DNA of 64,000 nt from contig JAJRWR010000026.1 in NCBI GenBank assembly GCA_024276695.1, positions 1-64,000 on the forward strand. The letters run 5' to 3'. The notes below the pieces were generated by a model. It did no database searches and was not told the DNA's origin. It saw nothing but the letters and a program-made list of their open reading frames with translations. A program made the position numbers and the translations under genes. Positions 15,988-25,312 of this stretch are shown piece by piece; position 1 is the stretch's first letter; each line of letters opens with the position of its first letter. The stretch comes from an archaeon (GTDB lineage: Archaea; Thermoproteota; Nitrososphaeria; Nitrososphaerales; Nitrosopumilaceae).

Positions 15988-16905
15988 CTAATCGGATTTT
16001 TCCATCTTGCCTGCTAGTAATACTGGTACTTCTGCAGGTCTTTTTGCTACTGGGATGTTTGCTTTGTTAAACATGGATACCTTAGATTCGGCTGAACCAT
16101 ATGTTCCCATCACAATTGCTCCTGCATGACCCATTCTTTTTTCTTTAGGTGCTGCACGTCCTGCAATGTATGCTACTGTTGGTTTGTTAAATCCGCTATC
16201 AATAATTTTTTGAGCCAAGATTTCTTCAGAATCCCCGCCAATTTCGCCCACTACTACAAGTCCTTCTAAATCTGGAATATCTTTTATCATCTCAAATGCA
16301 TCAATGAGTCTCGTACCGTTAACTGGATCTCCTCCAATTCCAATTGTAATCGATTGTCCAAATCCTGAATTTGTAAGAGCGTCTGAAATCTCATAAAGTA
16401 ACGTTCCACTTTTTGATAGCACTGCAATCTTTCCTATTTTGAAAGGCATTGGTGGCATAATTCCAACTTTGATTAACTCTGGAATCATAATTCCTGGTGT
16501 GTTTGGTCCAATGACTATTGCACCTTTTTGTTTTGCAAGATCTATTGTTTCCATTGTGTCTCTAATTGGAACATGTTCTGGAATTGCAACTAGTAATTTG
16601 ATTCCTGCATTTAATGCATCTTTGGCAGCTCCTAGAAAGAATTTTGCTGGAACAAAAATAATTGAAATCTTTGCATTGGTAGCATCCACTGCTTCTTGCA
16701 TTGTATTGTAAATTGGGACAGTTCCCTCAAATTTTTCTCCTCCTTTACCTGGAGTTACTCCTGCAACTACATTAGTTCCATATGATATCATATTTTTTGC
16801 GTGTAGGGAACCATACGCACCTGTAATTCCTTGAACAATTACCCCTTTCTTTTCATAATCGGCGTCTTCTGGTTTTCCTTTTAGTAATCCAAAAATGTCC
16901 GTCAA
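15988..16905 (-). CDS. sucD: succinate-CoA ligase (succinyl-CoA synthetase), alpha subunit
   Basis: The 305-aa protein has the CoA-binding Rossmann N-terminus (VIVQGITGAYGSLHAKNMISYGT), the IGPNTPGIMIPELIKVGIMPP segment, and the phosphohistidine loop GHAGAIVMGTYGSAESK with the catalytic His near residue 263. With SucC it interconverts succinyl-CoA and succinate plus CoA, with phosphorylation of ADP or GDP. In a thaumarchaeon it links the partial citric acid cycle to succinyl-CoA, an intermediate of the autotrophic 3HP/4HB cycle. Its start overlaps the sucC stop by four bases, so the two are co-translated. Confidence 0.93.
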   Translation of the reverse strand: MTDIFGLLKGKPEDADYEKKGVIVQGITGAYGSLHAKNMISYGTNVVAGVTPGKGGEKFEGTVPIYNTMQEAVDATNAKISIIFVPAKFFLGAAKDALNAGIKLLVAIPEHVPIRDTMETIDLAKQKGAIVIGPNTPGIMIPELIKVGIMPPMPFKIGKIAVLSKSGTLLYEISDALTNSGFGQSITIGIGGDPVNGTRLIDAFEMIKDIPDLEGLVVVGEIGGDSEEILAQKIIDSGFNKPTVAYIAGRAAPKEKRMGHAGAIVMGTYGSAESKVSMFNKANIPVAKRPAEVPVLLAGKMEKSD

Positions 16906-18008
16906 TTTTTTACTCCCATTACTGCTGCATTGATTGCTTCCTCTACAGAACTAAATATTTTGGTTCTAGACCCTTGGAGCATTTTAGTTGCTTTTTCTGA
17001 TTCAGTTCCTTTCAGTCTTGAAAATACTGGCAAGTCAATAAGATTATCTTCATATGCTTTGAGAAATGCTTCTGCAACAACAGTTGTCTTTACAATTCCA
17101 CCATAGAGGTTTACGAGAATTCCTTTGACTCTGTCTAATTTACTAATTAAAGTTAATGCTTCATACACTGACTCTGTAGTTGCACCGCCTCCTACATCTA
17201 AGAAACATGCTGGCTTTCCACCGTTATCTGCTAACATGTCCAGTGTTGACATTACTAGTCCTGCTCCGTTTCCAACTACTGCTATGTCTCCATCTAACTC
17301 GACTAAAGAGAATCCACTCTTCTCAGCTTGTTCTTCAATATCTGTTTTCTCTTGATATTTTTGTAATTCAGGATGTCTGAAATTACTATTATCATCTGTC
17401 ACAAATTTCCCATCCAGTGCCATAATTGTATCATCTTGCATGATTGCCAGTGGATTGATTTCTACGAGCTCTGCTTCTTTTTCAATTGTAAGTTTTGATA
17501 ATTTTTTTAATGTGTCTACGAATTGTTCAGCTGTTTTTCCTTCCAACTCCATTTCTTCTGCAACTTCTTTTGCAAGATCATCTGAAATTTCTCCTAATCC
17601 CACTTCTTTGATAATTTGATTTTTAACTGATTCAATTTCAACTCCTCCTTCAGCTGATGCAATAATGGTATAGCATCTTTTTGAACGATTCAAAAATAAT
17701 GAAAGATATAATTCTTTTTTGATATCTGCCATTTTTTCAAGTAAAATTGCTCTTGCTTTTTCACCCTTGATGGTCAAATCCATTACTTGTGGGTATTTTA
17801 GCTCAAATTCATCATCATTTTGACATTTTTGAATTCCTCCTGCTTTCCCTCTGCCTCCTACTGGGACTTGGATTTTAATTACAAATGGATATCCTAATTT
17901 TTTTGCATGTTTTCGACCTTCTTCAATATTGGTAGATGATATGCTATCTAGAAGATTAATTCCGTATTCTCGAAATAATTCCTTTGCTTGAAATTCTAAT
18001 AATTGCAT
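16902..18008 (-). CDS. sucC: succinate-CoA ligase (succinyl-CoA synthetase), beta subunit
   Basis: The 368-aa protein is an ATP-grasp subunit. MQLLEFQAKELFREYGI opens the fold, VPVGGRGKAGGI is the nucleotide-binding loop, LVEINPLAIMQDDTIMALDGKF carries the metal ligands, and GNGAGLVMSTLDML...GGKPACFLDVGG is the CoA-ligase domain. It pairs with SucD. A TTAATAAA element about 26 bp upstream of the ATG suggests a leaderless transcript for the sucCD operon. The length is slightly shorter than bacterial SucC, as is common in archaea. Confidence 0.93.
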   Translation of the reverse strand: MQLLEFQAKELFREYGINLLDSISSTNIEEGRKHAKKLGYPFVIKIQVPVGGRGKAGGIQKCQNDDEFELKYPQVMDLTIKGEKARAILLEKMADIKKELYLSLFLNRSKRCYTIIASAEGGVEIESVKNQIIKEVGLGEISDDLAKEVAEEMELEGKTAEQFVDTLKKLSKLTIEKEAELVEINPLAIMQDDTIMALDGKFVTDDNSNFRHPELQKYQEKTDIEEQAEKSGFSLVELDGDIAVVGNGAGLVMSTLDMLADNGGKPACFLDVGGGATTESVYEALTLISKLDRVKGILVNLYGGIVKTTVVAEAFLKAYEDNLIDLPVFSRLKGTESEKATKMLQGSRTKIFSSVEEAINAAVMGVKN

Positions 18009-18048
18009 GCAAAAATCATGAATTTTACGGTCTTTATTAACTATGATA

Positions 18049-18378
18049 CTATTTTAATTGTTCATCAAGAAAATCAATCATTTCTAAAAAGCGATCTTTA
18101 CTTTTTCTCAATAATTCTTGAGGATATTCCTCAATTGTAAATACAAATTGTTGATGAAAACTTGGAACTAGTATTCCTCCTGAAGTGACCATTTGCTCAA
18201 TTACATATCCTTTGGTAAGGGTGCAAACAATTTCTTCATATGATTCTTCTTCTTCTTCTAGGGTTTGTCTATACAGAACAATTGGCCTGTTTGTTTTTGT
18301 TACAATGCTTGAGCCTTTTTCTAACAGATCTGACAAATGCTGAATTTGCCATGTATCTAGGCTGATCTGTTTTACCAT
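18049..18378 (-). CDS. 109-aa hypothetical protein
   Basis: This small soluble protein (MVKQISLDTWQIQHLSDLLEKGSSIVTKTNRPIVLYRQTLEEEEESYEEIVCTLTKGYVIEQMVTSGG...) mixes helix and strand with a C-terminal helix. No family is recognised. A TTAAATA element about 25 bp before the ATG supports its own leaderless promoter. It lies upstream of sucC on the same strand, separated by about 40 bp, so it is probably an independent unit. It could be a small regulator, but no DNA-binding motif is evident. Confidence 0.6.
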   Translation of the reverse strand: MVKQISLDTWQIQHLSDLLEKGSSIVTKTNRPIVLYRQTLEEEEESYEEIVCTLTKGYVIEQMVTSGGILVPSFHQQFVFTIEEYPQELLRKSKDRFLEMIDFLDEQLK

Positions 18379-18492
18379 AATGATAATAGGTGATTTTTCT
18401 ATTTAACCGTGATAAAACAACGTATCTTCACAATTTGTCGTCAATAAAGTCACCATAATTGAGAATTTAAAATAAAGAAAATGATTTGGCAC

Positions 18493-19077
18493 TTATGCCA
18501 TATCTAATGCTCTAGAATGTTTTCTCGTATGTGGTCTTTCACCTGCATACTTTCGTCTCATGTGTCCTGATGGTCTTCCATAGATTAGCTCTAAGAACCA
18601 AGACTCATGTTCAATCTCTTCAGCAAGAATATCTTTTGCAATATCGTATGTTGCAGGATCTTTGCCTAATGTCATTTTGCAAATTTTATCCCAGTTGACA
18701 ATTGCGCCTTGTTCTGCTTTAAGACACTTTTCTAGAATTGCTTTATGATCAGTTGGATTTGGTGGAAGTTGTAAGAATTCGCAACCAGAAATTTTGATAA
18801 ATTCTGTTGCATCATTTGGAAGAGATCCGCCTAATTGGTAGATTCTTTCAAGACATGATTCAAAGTGGCTAAGATCTTCTAGTCTTGCATCTTCGATAAT
18901 TCCTTTTAGTCCTTCTCCTTCCATGCCTGTACAATGTGCTCTAAGGTTGGTAAAGTAATAGTATGCAGTAAATTCTACTGCCGCATTTTTGATTAACTCT
19001 TTTACCAATTCATCGACATCAAGGCCATTTTGTTTTAGAATATTAATTCCAACTACATTTGGTTTTGATTCGGACAT
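18493..19077 (-). CDS. Dps-like ferritin family protein
   Basis: The protein is a four-helix ferritin-like type: VKELIKNAAVEFTAYYYFTNLRAHCTGMEGEGLKGIIEDARLEDLSHFESCLERIYQLGGSLP has the E...EDxxH iron-ligand pattern, and AEEIEHESWFLELIYGRPSGH supplies the second set. This matches the archaeal DPSL/bacterioferritin-like group that stores iron and quenches peroxide. Two Cys (SGCEF and EKCLKA) fit the thioferritin-like variants. The track start at 19116 is too early. The ATG at 19077 (MSESKPNVVG) has a TATA-like TATTTTTATT about 25-33 bp upstream, so I start there (194 aa). The basic C-terminal tail (RRKYAGERPHTRKHSR) may bind DNA. Confidence 0.82.
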   Translation of the reverse strand: MSESKPNVVGINILKQNGLDVDELVKELIKNAAVEFTAYYYFTNLRAHCTGMEGEGLKGIIEDARLEDLSHFESCLERIYQLGGSLPNDATEFIKISGCEFLQLPPNPTDHKAILEKCLKAEQGAIVNWDKICKMTLGKDPATYDIAKDILAEEIEHESWFLELIYGRPSGHMRRKYAGERPHTRKHSRALDMA

Positions 19078-19100
19078 TTGATAATACACTTTTTGATTGT

Positions 19101-19110
19101 AATAAAAATA
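19101..19110 (-). promoter_or_regulatory. TATA box of the Dps-like gene
   Basis: TATTTTTATT on the minus strand lies 24-33 bp upstream of the ATG at 19077. It both suggests leaderless transcription and decides between the two possible starts of the Dps-like gene. Confidence 0.45.
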
Positions 19111-19267
19111 TTTCATAAAATATCAGAAATTGATTTCTCGAGGAGGTGTGGGAAAATATGGGTTGGGAGTCTGATGTTTTACTCCTCTGGAACTTGAATC
19201 TATTTTGCAATTATCATAAATAAAAAATATGTTTGCAATGCACTTGTTCTTAATCTTTGGAAAATAA

Positions 19268-22200
19268 CTATTCAACTGAAATTCTAATTTTTTGTCCGTC
19301 AATATCATCTTCTTTGTATTCTTTACAAGAATCTGTAAAGTTGACCTGTTTTACTCTAACTAAAAATGCCAATTCATCTGCTTTCTCTTTCATCATTTTA
19401 AGTGATTCTTCATCCAATTCCAAAATTGATGCTACATCTAAAACATCAGTTGGTGTATACCCTCTTTCTTTTCTCAAAGTCTGTAGTCTTCTGGCAATAT
19501 CTTTGACCAGCCCTTTTGACATCATCTCTTTGTTTCTAGATGTTGAAATTAATACAATGTAATTGTCTCTTTTTGCAACTGCAAAATTTTCACTTGCATC
19601 AAAACCTATAATGAAATCTTCATTGTCTAATGAAATAATTTCACCATCAATATCAAAATCATATTTTGATTCTTTTTGCAATGATGAAATTATTTTTTCT
19701 GGGTCTGTTTCATTAAAAGATGAAATCAATTTCCCCATGTGCTGTTTTGCTTTTGGTCCGATTCTTTTTCTCTCTAATTCGACAATTCCTTTAACTGGCA
19801 ATCCCAATTGTTTTAATTCTAAAATCTGTTCTAATCCAGATTCTTTCTCAGTTTCTGTGATGCTGAATTTCTCTACATTAAGTTGTGATTGTAATAGCTC
19901 TGATAATGATTCTAGTTTTATTTTTTGACCTTTTTTCACACAAATCTGAGCCTCAGTTAATGGCCATCTTCTCTTTAGTTTTCCTTTCATCCTTGCTGCA
20001 GATGATATGGATACTACATCTTTCATTATATCAAATGATTCTTCAATCTCTTCATTGACTAGTGATTCTTGATATGAAGGCCATTTGTCAAGTAGGATGC
20101 TTTGTTTTCCTGTAAATACATTTTGATAGAGATACTCACTTGTAAATGGGCAAAATGGATGAATCAAAATATCTAATGTTTTGAGTACTTCGCTGAGAAC
20201 TGCATATATTGATAATCTTCTGTTTTTCTTTTCTTCATCCTCGTCCCATAACTCTCCCCTTGTAATTGGAATGTATATCTGACTTAGATTGTTAATTATG
20301 AAATCGTCAATTGCTTTTGCTCCTTCATGGAATTTGCATGATTCATTTTTTTCAGTCAATATCTGAATTAATTTTTGAAGTTTGGACAATAACCAAATGT
20401 CTGGTGATGTTAACAGTTGGTTTTGCTTTGCCCATTCTATTGTATTTGTTTGGTCAAAATTGTCATATTGACTATTCTGTTGAAAGTATAGGTGTAGGTT
20501 GAATAGAGTATTGATTACTTGATATGGTCTCGACATTAATTCATCTGTGCTGAAACTTAGTGGCTCAATTGGATTTGCTTTCCACATGAAATAGAATCTT
20601 ATCAGATCTGCTGGATATTTTTGAAGTAATTCTGTTCCTTCTAGAACGTTGCCTTTGCTTTTACTCATTTTACCTCCTTTCTCATCTAAAACATGTCCTT
20701 GAAACAAGAATGCTTTGTATGGTGGTATGGGGGCATTGTTCAAAATTACATTTTCAATTAGTAGTGTATAAGCCCATCCTCTAGTTTGATCAATCCCTTC
20801 TGTAAAAAATGGTGCTGGAATTTCTTTATTGTATTCTTCATCAGTCAATGATGAATATGGTGCAGACCCACTGTTGTGCCATGTATCTAGCACATACTCT
20901 TCTCTTTTTGTATTGACACTGCTACATTTTTTACATTTTATTGTAATGTTATCAATCCATGGTCTGTGTAATTCAAAATCTGGACCATCTGGTAGTTTGT
21001 ATGCAGATTCTACAATGTCTTTTCTTGTAAAGAACCAATTCTTTTCCCCGCAATCTTCACAATTCCAAACTGGTAGTGGGCAGCCCCAAATTCTTTCTCT
21101 AGAGATACACCAAGGATGTCTTTCTTTGATTATTCCAAGAAATCTATTTTTTGGCTGCTCAAAAAAGTATTCTACACTTTCTGCCGCATCAATTGCTTTG
21201 TTTTCTAGTCTGTCTAATTTGTAAAACCACCCTCTCCTAGCAAGCCAAACAATTGGATGGTGTGATCTCCAACAAAGTGGGTATTTGTGTTTAATTTTTC
21301 CAATTTTTACTAGGGCATTACACTCTTTTAGATCCTCAACTATTGGTCTATCTGCATCTCTGACAAACATTCCTTGATATTTTCCTGCCTCGTTTGTGAA
21401 TTTTACTTCATCATCAATGGGGTTGAAAATTTTGACTTTACGTTTATTTGCAATTTTGATATCCTCTTCACCATTTGCAGGGGATAGATGAACTAGCCCA
21501 CTTCCTGTACTGGCATCAACAAATGTTTCAGACACTGCCACATGATAATTATCTAATTTTGAAATTTCATTTAATTCTGGAACTAAATCTAATAATGGGT
21601 GGATGTATTTTTTCCCTTCAAATTCAGATCCCTTTACAGATTTTATAATTTCATATTCTTCAATTTTTACTTCTATCATGAATTCTTCTAATCTGGTTTT
21701 TCCAACTACCCATGTCTCATTTTCTACTTTTACATATGTATAATCTTCTTCAGGTTGTAATCCTACCATTGCATCTGTAACAAGTGTAAATGGCATTGTA
21801 GTCCATACAATTAGAAATGCATCTTCGTTGACTAGTTTGACCTTGTAGTATAGTGATGGATCTTTGACTTCTTCATATCCTTGATTTACTTCTGCATGAC
21901 TAAGTGATGTTTGACAACTTGGGCAATATGCAATTACTGTAAAATCTTCTTCTAGAATTTTATTGTCATGTGCTTTTTTGAGTACTTGCCATTCCCTTTC
22001 AATAAATTCATCTCTAAAAGTCCAATATGCTTTTTCATGATTAAATGACATTCCAAGTAAATCATCAACTTCTACCCATATCTTGTTGAATTTCTCAACA
22101 ACTTTTTTACACTCTGATACTATTCTTTCAACTCCGAATTCTTTGATAGCTTCTGTCTTACCTCCTGAAACCCCCAACTCTTTTTCAACTTGTAACTCTA

Positions 22201-22465
22201 CGGGAAGTCCTTGCGTATCCCATCCTCCGTTGAATTCAATTTTTTTTCCCTGCAGTGTATTGAATCTGTACCACAAATCTTTGATCACCCTACCTCTGAG
22301 ATGACCTGCATGTGGAACTCCGTTCATTGTAGGCGGCCCTTCAATGAATCGAATTTTCTCAGGTTTGTCTGATGCAAAAATCTGTTTTTCTAAATTTATG
22401 GATTTGATGTAATCTCTCATTTGAGATTCTATTGCTTTTGCATCAAATTTGGTGGAAAGCTCCAT
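19268..22465 (-). CDS. ileS: isoleucyl-tRNA synthetase (archaeal type)
   Basis: The 1065-aa class I synthetase has the HIGH-type motif PHAGHLRGR at about residues 51-59 and KMSKSKGN near 598. The editing domain (CP1, about 180-400, with SLYYKVKLV...WTTMPFTLV) lies between them, and an anticodon-binding helical domain follows. Paired Cys (CPSCQTSL, CEDCGEKNW and CKKCSSV) are zinc-knuckle positions. It charges tRNA-Ile and edits mis-attached valine. The long C-terminal region (about 850-1065) is typical of archaeal/eukaryotic IleS. A TTTATAA element about 29 bp upstream suggests a leaderless start, and the gene is divergent from purD. Confidence 0.95.
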   Translation of the reverse strand: MELSTKFDAKAIESQMRDYIKSINLEKQIFASDKPEKIRFIEGPPTMNGVPHAGHLRGRVIKDLWYRFNTLQGKKIEFNGGWDTQGLPVELQVEKELGVSGGKTEAIKEFGVERIVSECKKVVEKFNKIWVEVDDLLGMSFNHEKAYWTFRDEFIEREWQVLKKAHDNKILEEDFTVIAYCPSCQTSLSHAEVNQGYEEVKDPSLYYKVKLVNEDAFLIVWTTMPFTLVTDAMVGLQPEEDYTYVKVENETWVVGKTRLEEFMIEVKIEEYEIIKSVKGSEFEGKKYIHPLLDLVPELNEISKLDNYHVAVSETFVDASTGSGLVHLSPANGEEDIKIANKRKVKIFNPIDDEVKFTNEAGKYQGMFVRDADRPIVEDLKECNALVKIGKIKHKYPLCWRSHHPIVWLARRGWFYKLDRLENKAIDAAESVEYFFEQPKNRFLGIIKERHPWCISRERIWGCPLPVWNCEDCGEKNWFFTRKDIVESAYKLPDGPDFELHRPWIDNITIKCKKCSSVNTKREEYVLDTWHNSGSAPYSSLTDEEYNKEIPAPFFTEGIDQTRGWAYTLLIENVILNNAPIPPYKAFLFQGHVLDEKGGKMSKSKGNVLEGTELLQKYPADLIRFYFMWKANPIEPLSFSTDELMSRPYQVINTLFNLHLYFQQNSQYDNFDQTNTIEWAKQNQLLTSPDIWLLSKLQKLIQILTEKNESCKFHEGAKAIDDFIINNLSQIYIPITRGELWDEDEEKKNRRLSIYAVLSEVLKTLDILIHPFCPFTSEYLYQNVFTGKQSILLDKWPSYQESLVNEEIEESFDIMKDVVSISSAARMKGKLKRRWPLTEAQICVKKGQKIKLESLSELLQSQLNVEKFSITETEKESGLEQILELKQLGLPVKGIVELERKRIGPKAKQHMGKLISSFNETDPEKIISSLQKESKYDFDIDGEIISLDNEDFIIGFDASENFAVAKRDNYIVLISTSRNKEMMSKGLVKDIARRLQTLRKERGYTPTDVLDVASILELDEESLKMMKEKADELAFLVRVKQVNFTDSCKEYKEDDIDGQKIRISVE

Positions 22466-22490
22466 CTGGATTTTGGTATGTTTGTGCCAT

Positions 22491-22529
22491 TATAAAGCTA
22501 AATTGATTTTTTGAGACTTGGATTATATA
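22491..22529. promoter_or_regulatory. divergent ileS / purD promoter region
   Basis: Two TATA-like boxes face opposite ways. TTTATAA (minus strand, 22491-22497) sits 27-30 bp before the ileS ATG, and ttatataatt (plus strand, about 22523-22529) sits about 25 bp before the TTG starts of purD at 22549/22552. The spacing supports leaderless transcripts in both directions. Confidence 0.5.
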
Positions 22530-22548
22530 ATTGGGTAAAAGATAATTC

Positions 22549-23814
22549 TTGTTGGTAAATGTCTTAGTGATAGGTTCTGGTGGACGAGAACATGCATTGT
22601 CGTGGAAACTATCTCAAAGTAGTAAAGTTGATACTGTTTTTACTGCACCTGGAAACGGAGGTACCAAAAATAATGTTTCCCTTGATGTAAATGATTTGGA
22701 TGGTTTGGCAGATTTTGCCCAAAAAAATAATTGTTTCACTGTGGTAGGACCCGAAGATCCACTTGCTGCGGGAATTGTTGATCACTTTAACAAACTCAAT
22801 CTCAAAATTTTTGGACCTTCTCAAAAAGCAGCTCAACTTGAATCTAGCAAGATTTGGGCAAAAGACTTCATGAAACGAAATGAAATTCCAACTGCATGCT
22901 TTGAAATCTTTGATGATGCTCAAAAAGCTCAAGAATATGTGAAATCCCTTGATTATAATGTGGTTGTAAAGGCCGATGGCCTTGCAGCTGGAAAAGGAGT
23001 AATTGTCTGTGATAGTAATGATGAGGCAGTATCTGCCATCCAAACAATACTTGTCAATAAGACATTTGGTGATGCTGGAAATCGAATAATTATTGAAGAA
23101 AGAATTGACGGCGTTGAGGCATCTTACATTGCACTATCTGATGGTGGTGTTGCAATTCCTATGGCTTCAAGTCAGGATCATAAGAGAATTTTTGATAATG
23201 ACGAGGGCCCTAATACTGGTGGAATGGGTGCATATTCACCAACTTCTATAATAGATGATGATTTGGCAAAAATGATTCAAGAAGATATAATTGAAAAAAC
23301 AATACTTGCAATGAAAAATGAAGGCATTTTGTTCAAGGGATTTTTGTATGCTGGTATAATGATTAGAGATGGCAAACCATACGTTTTAGAATATAATGTA
23401 CGAATGGGTGATCCTGAATGTCAACCAATTACAATGAGAATGGATTTTGATTTGTATGATTACTTTGTTGCAAGTGTTGATGGTAACTTGTCTTCTTTAC
23501 CTCCAGCTTCTTGGAAACCTCAATCTGCAGTGTGTGTAGTTTTGGCATCAAAGGGATATCCCGAGTCTTATTCCAAAGATGATGAAATAACAGGATTTGA
23601 TTCTGTTACTAACGATGCAATGGTTTTCCATGCTGGTACAAAAAAATCTGATGGCAAAGTTCTTTCAAATGGTGGACGCGTATTGGGTGTTACTGCATTA
23701 GGTGATACACTAGAATCTGCAATTACAAATGCATATGCTGCAACTGAAAAAATAGATTGGTCTCAGAAATTTAATCGCAAGGACATTGGTCAAAAAGGTC
23801 TTTCTTATCTTTAA
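22549..23814 (+). CDS. purD: phosphoribosylamine-glycine ligase (GAR synthetase)
   Basis: The 421-aa ATP-grasp enzyme starts LVNVLVIGSGGREHALSW, the PurD N-domain signature. VVKADGLAAGKGVIV, GPNTGGMGAYSP and LEYNVRMGDPECQ are the ATP- and metal-binding blocks. It joins phosphoribosylamine and glycine in step 2 of purine synthesis. No ATG exists near the start. TTG 22549 or TTG 22552 fits a TATA box about 25 bp upstream. purN and folate genes lie within 4 kb, so the one-carbon and purine steps are clustered. The stop overlaps the convergent cyclo-ligase by four bases. Confidence 0.95.
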   Translation: MLVNVLVIGSGGREHALSWKLSQSSKVDTVFTAPGNGGTKNNVSLDVNDLDGLADFAQKNNCFTVVGPEDPLAAGIVDHFNKLNLKIFGPSQKAAQLESSKIWAKDFMKRNEIPTACFEIFDDAQKAQEYVKSLDYNVVVKADGLAAGKGVIVCDSNDEAVSAIQTILVNKTFGDAGNRIIIEERIDGVEASYIALSDGGVAIPMASSQDHKRIFDNDEGPNTGGMGAYSPTSIIDDDLAKMIQEDIIEKTILAMKNEGILFKGFLYAGIMIRDGKPYVLEYNVRMGDPECQPITMRMDFDLYDYFVASVDGNLSSLPPASWKPQSAVCVVLASKGYPESYSKDDEITGFDSVTNDAMVFHAGTKKSDGKVLSNGGRVLGVTALGDTLESAITNAYAATEKIDWSQKFNRKDIGQKGLSYL

Positions 23815-24368
23815 GTTTGTATTATTTTATCTTCAGTAACAATCCAATCAATTAAGACATCGTGTTCTGATTTTGGAATTTTTTTAATGATTTGTTTTTC
23901 CAATATAGGTGAAATTGTTATTGTTTTATTTTCTACCAAAAATTTGTCATAGAATCCATGTCCATAACCCAATCTGACCCCACTAGGATCTATCCCGACT
24001 GTTGGCACTAAAATAACATCCAGATTGTTATCCGTTGGGCAATTTTCTTTAGGCTCCATAATGTCAAAACTACCTTGTTCTAGGCTTGAAAAATCACAGA
24101 TTTTTCTAAATTCCATGGTTTCACCCATGACCTTGGGCAAGAAAACCTCTTTTCCTTGACTGAGTAATTCTTGAATTATGTCTTGAGTAAATATTTCACT
24201 TCCTATCGGATAGTATGCACCAATTTTTTGAGCATTTTTAAAAGCATAAATTTTCTTCAATTTCTTTTGAATATCTCTACTTGCAATTTTCAATAAATCA
24301 AAAGATGTGTTGTCTCTTGTTTCCAAAAGACGGTTTCGAAGTGACTCTTTTTCTGGATTATTGTCCAA
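23811..24368 (-). CDS. 5-formyltetrahydrofolate cyclo-ligase
   Basis: The 185-aa protein has the family hallmark LVPTVGIDPSGVRLGYGHGFYDKFL near the middle, with basic N-terminal helices (SLRNRLLETRDNTSF) and GAYYPIGSEIFTQDII. The enzyme (MTHFS) turns 5-formyl-THF into 5,10-methenyl-THF using ATP. It overlaps folD by 11 bases on the same strand, so the two form a folate operon (folD first). The product feeds the methenyl/methylene-THF pool that FolD interconverts and PurN draws on. Confidence 0.9.
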   Translation of the reverse strand: MDNNPEKESLRNRLLETRDNTSFDLLKIASRDIQKKLKKIYAFKNAQKIGAYYPIGSEIFTQDIIQELLSQGKEVFLPKVMGETMEFRKICDFSSLEQGSFDIMEPKENCPTDNNLDVILVPTVGIDPSGVRLGYGHGFYDKFLVENKTITISPILEKQIIKKIPKSEHDVLIDWIVTEDKIIQT

Positions 24369-25221
24369 TCTGACTACTCAATGATGCTGCAGTTATTGTA
24401 TTTTTTAATAACATTGCAACTGTCATGGGTCCTACCCCTCCTGGAACCGGTGTTGCAAAAGATGCTTTTTTAATAATCTCATCATAATCTGAATCTCCTA
24501 CTAGTTTTTCTTGGAATCTTGAAATTGCAACATCAATTACAATTGCTCCATCTTTGATCATTTCTGGTGTTAGTGTGAATTTGTTTCTGTCACCCACTGC
24601 TGTGATGATGATATCTGCATTTTTACACAATTCCGTTAAATTTTTGGTTTTAGAATGACAAGTAAGTACTGTGGCATTTTTTTCTAACAATAAATGATAT
24701 AGTGGTTTTCCTACTAGGTTACTTCTATTGATTAGTACCACGTTTTTCCCTTCCAAATCAATATCATGATAATCAAACATCTCCATAACTCCTGACGGTG
24801 TACATGCTACCAATGCTGCTTTTTTCATAACAAGTAATCCTGCATTATGTGGAGTTAAACCATCTACGTCTTTTAGCGGTGATATTCTTGATGTTGTGGT
24901 AAATTCATCTAATTGTTTTGGTAATGGAAGTTGTACTAGAATTCCATGAACAGAACTATCTGAATTTAATTTATCGATAATTTTTATTAATTCTAATTGT
25001 GTGATATTCACATCTAGTTTGTGGTCTTTGGTTGCAATTCCAACCTCTTCACATGCTTTGTGCTTATTTCTTACATATGTGGCAGAAGCTGGGTCATCTC
25101 CAATTAGAATTGTGGCTAAACATGGGGAAATTCCCTGCTTTTTCAACTCTTCAACTGCTTTTTTGACTCTGTCCTTGACTGATTGAGCAATAAGTTTACC
25201 ATTAATTCTAACTCCTACCAT
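24358..25221 (-). CDS. folD: bifunctional methylenetetrahydrofolate dehydrogenase / methenyl-THF cyclohydrolase
   Basis: The 287-aa FolD has the catalytic Tyr/Lys region ATYVRNKHKACEEVGI, the motif VHGILVQLPLPKQLD, the dinucleotide-binding INRSNLVGKPLYHLL and the C-terminal PVPGGVGPMTVAMLLKNT. It interconverts methylene-, methenyl- and formyl-THF. A TTAAATAT box about 26 bp before the ATG points to a leaderless start. It leads the operon with the cyclo-ligase. THF-dependent one-carbon metabolism in thaumarchaea is known, and this cluster with purD and purN fits purine synthesis. Confidence 0.95.
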   Translation of the reverse strand: MVGVRINGKLIAQSVKDRVKKAVEELKKQGISPCLATILIGDDPASATYVRNKHKACEEVGIATKDHKLDVNITQLELIKIIDKLNSDSSVHGILVQLPLPKQLDEFTTTSRISPLKDVDGLTPHNAGLLVMKKAALVACTPSGVMEMFDYHDIDLEGKNVVLINRSNLVGKPLYHLLLEKNATVLTCHSKTKNLTELCKNADIIITAVGDRNKFTLTPEMIKDGAIVIDVAISRFQEKLVGDSDYDEIIKKASFATPVPGGVGPMTVAMLLKNTITAASLSSQIGQ

Positions 25222-25312
25222 GATCTGTTTTTGATTTGTAGATATTTAATTCTTGGAATTTAAGTTGAAAATCTAGGAAAAGAAATTAAATGGTTGTTTT
25301 CCTAGCCATATC

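Noticed and set aside
19117-19267. Possible tRNA, sRNA or 21-aa ORF between the Dps-like gene and ileS
   Set aside because: A TTGAATC-like string and a short MGWESDVLLL frame are visible, but no tRNA arms pair and no C/D-box pair is convincing.
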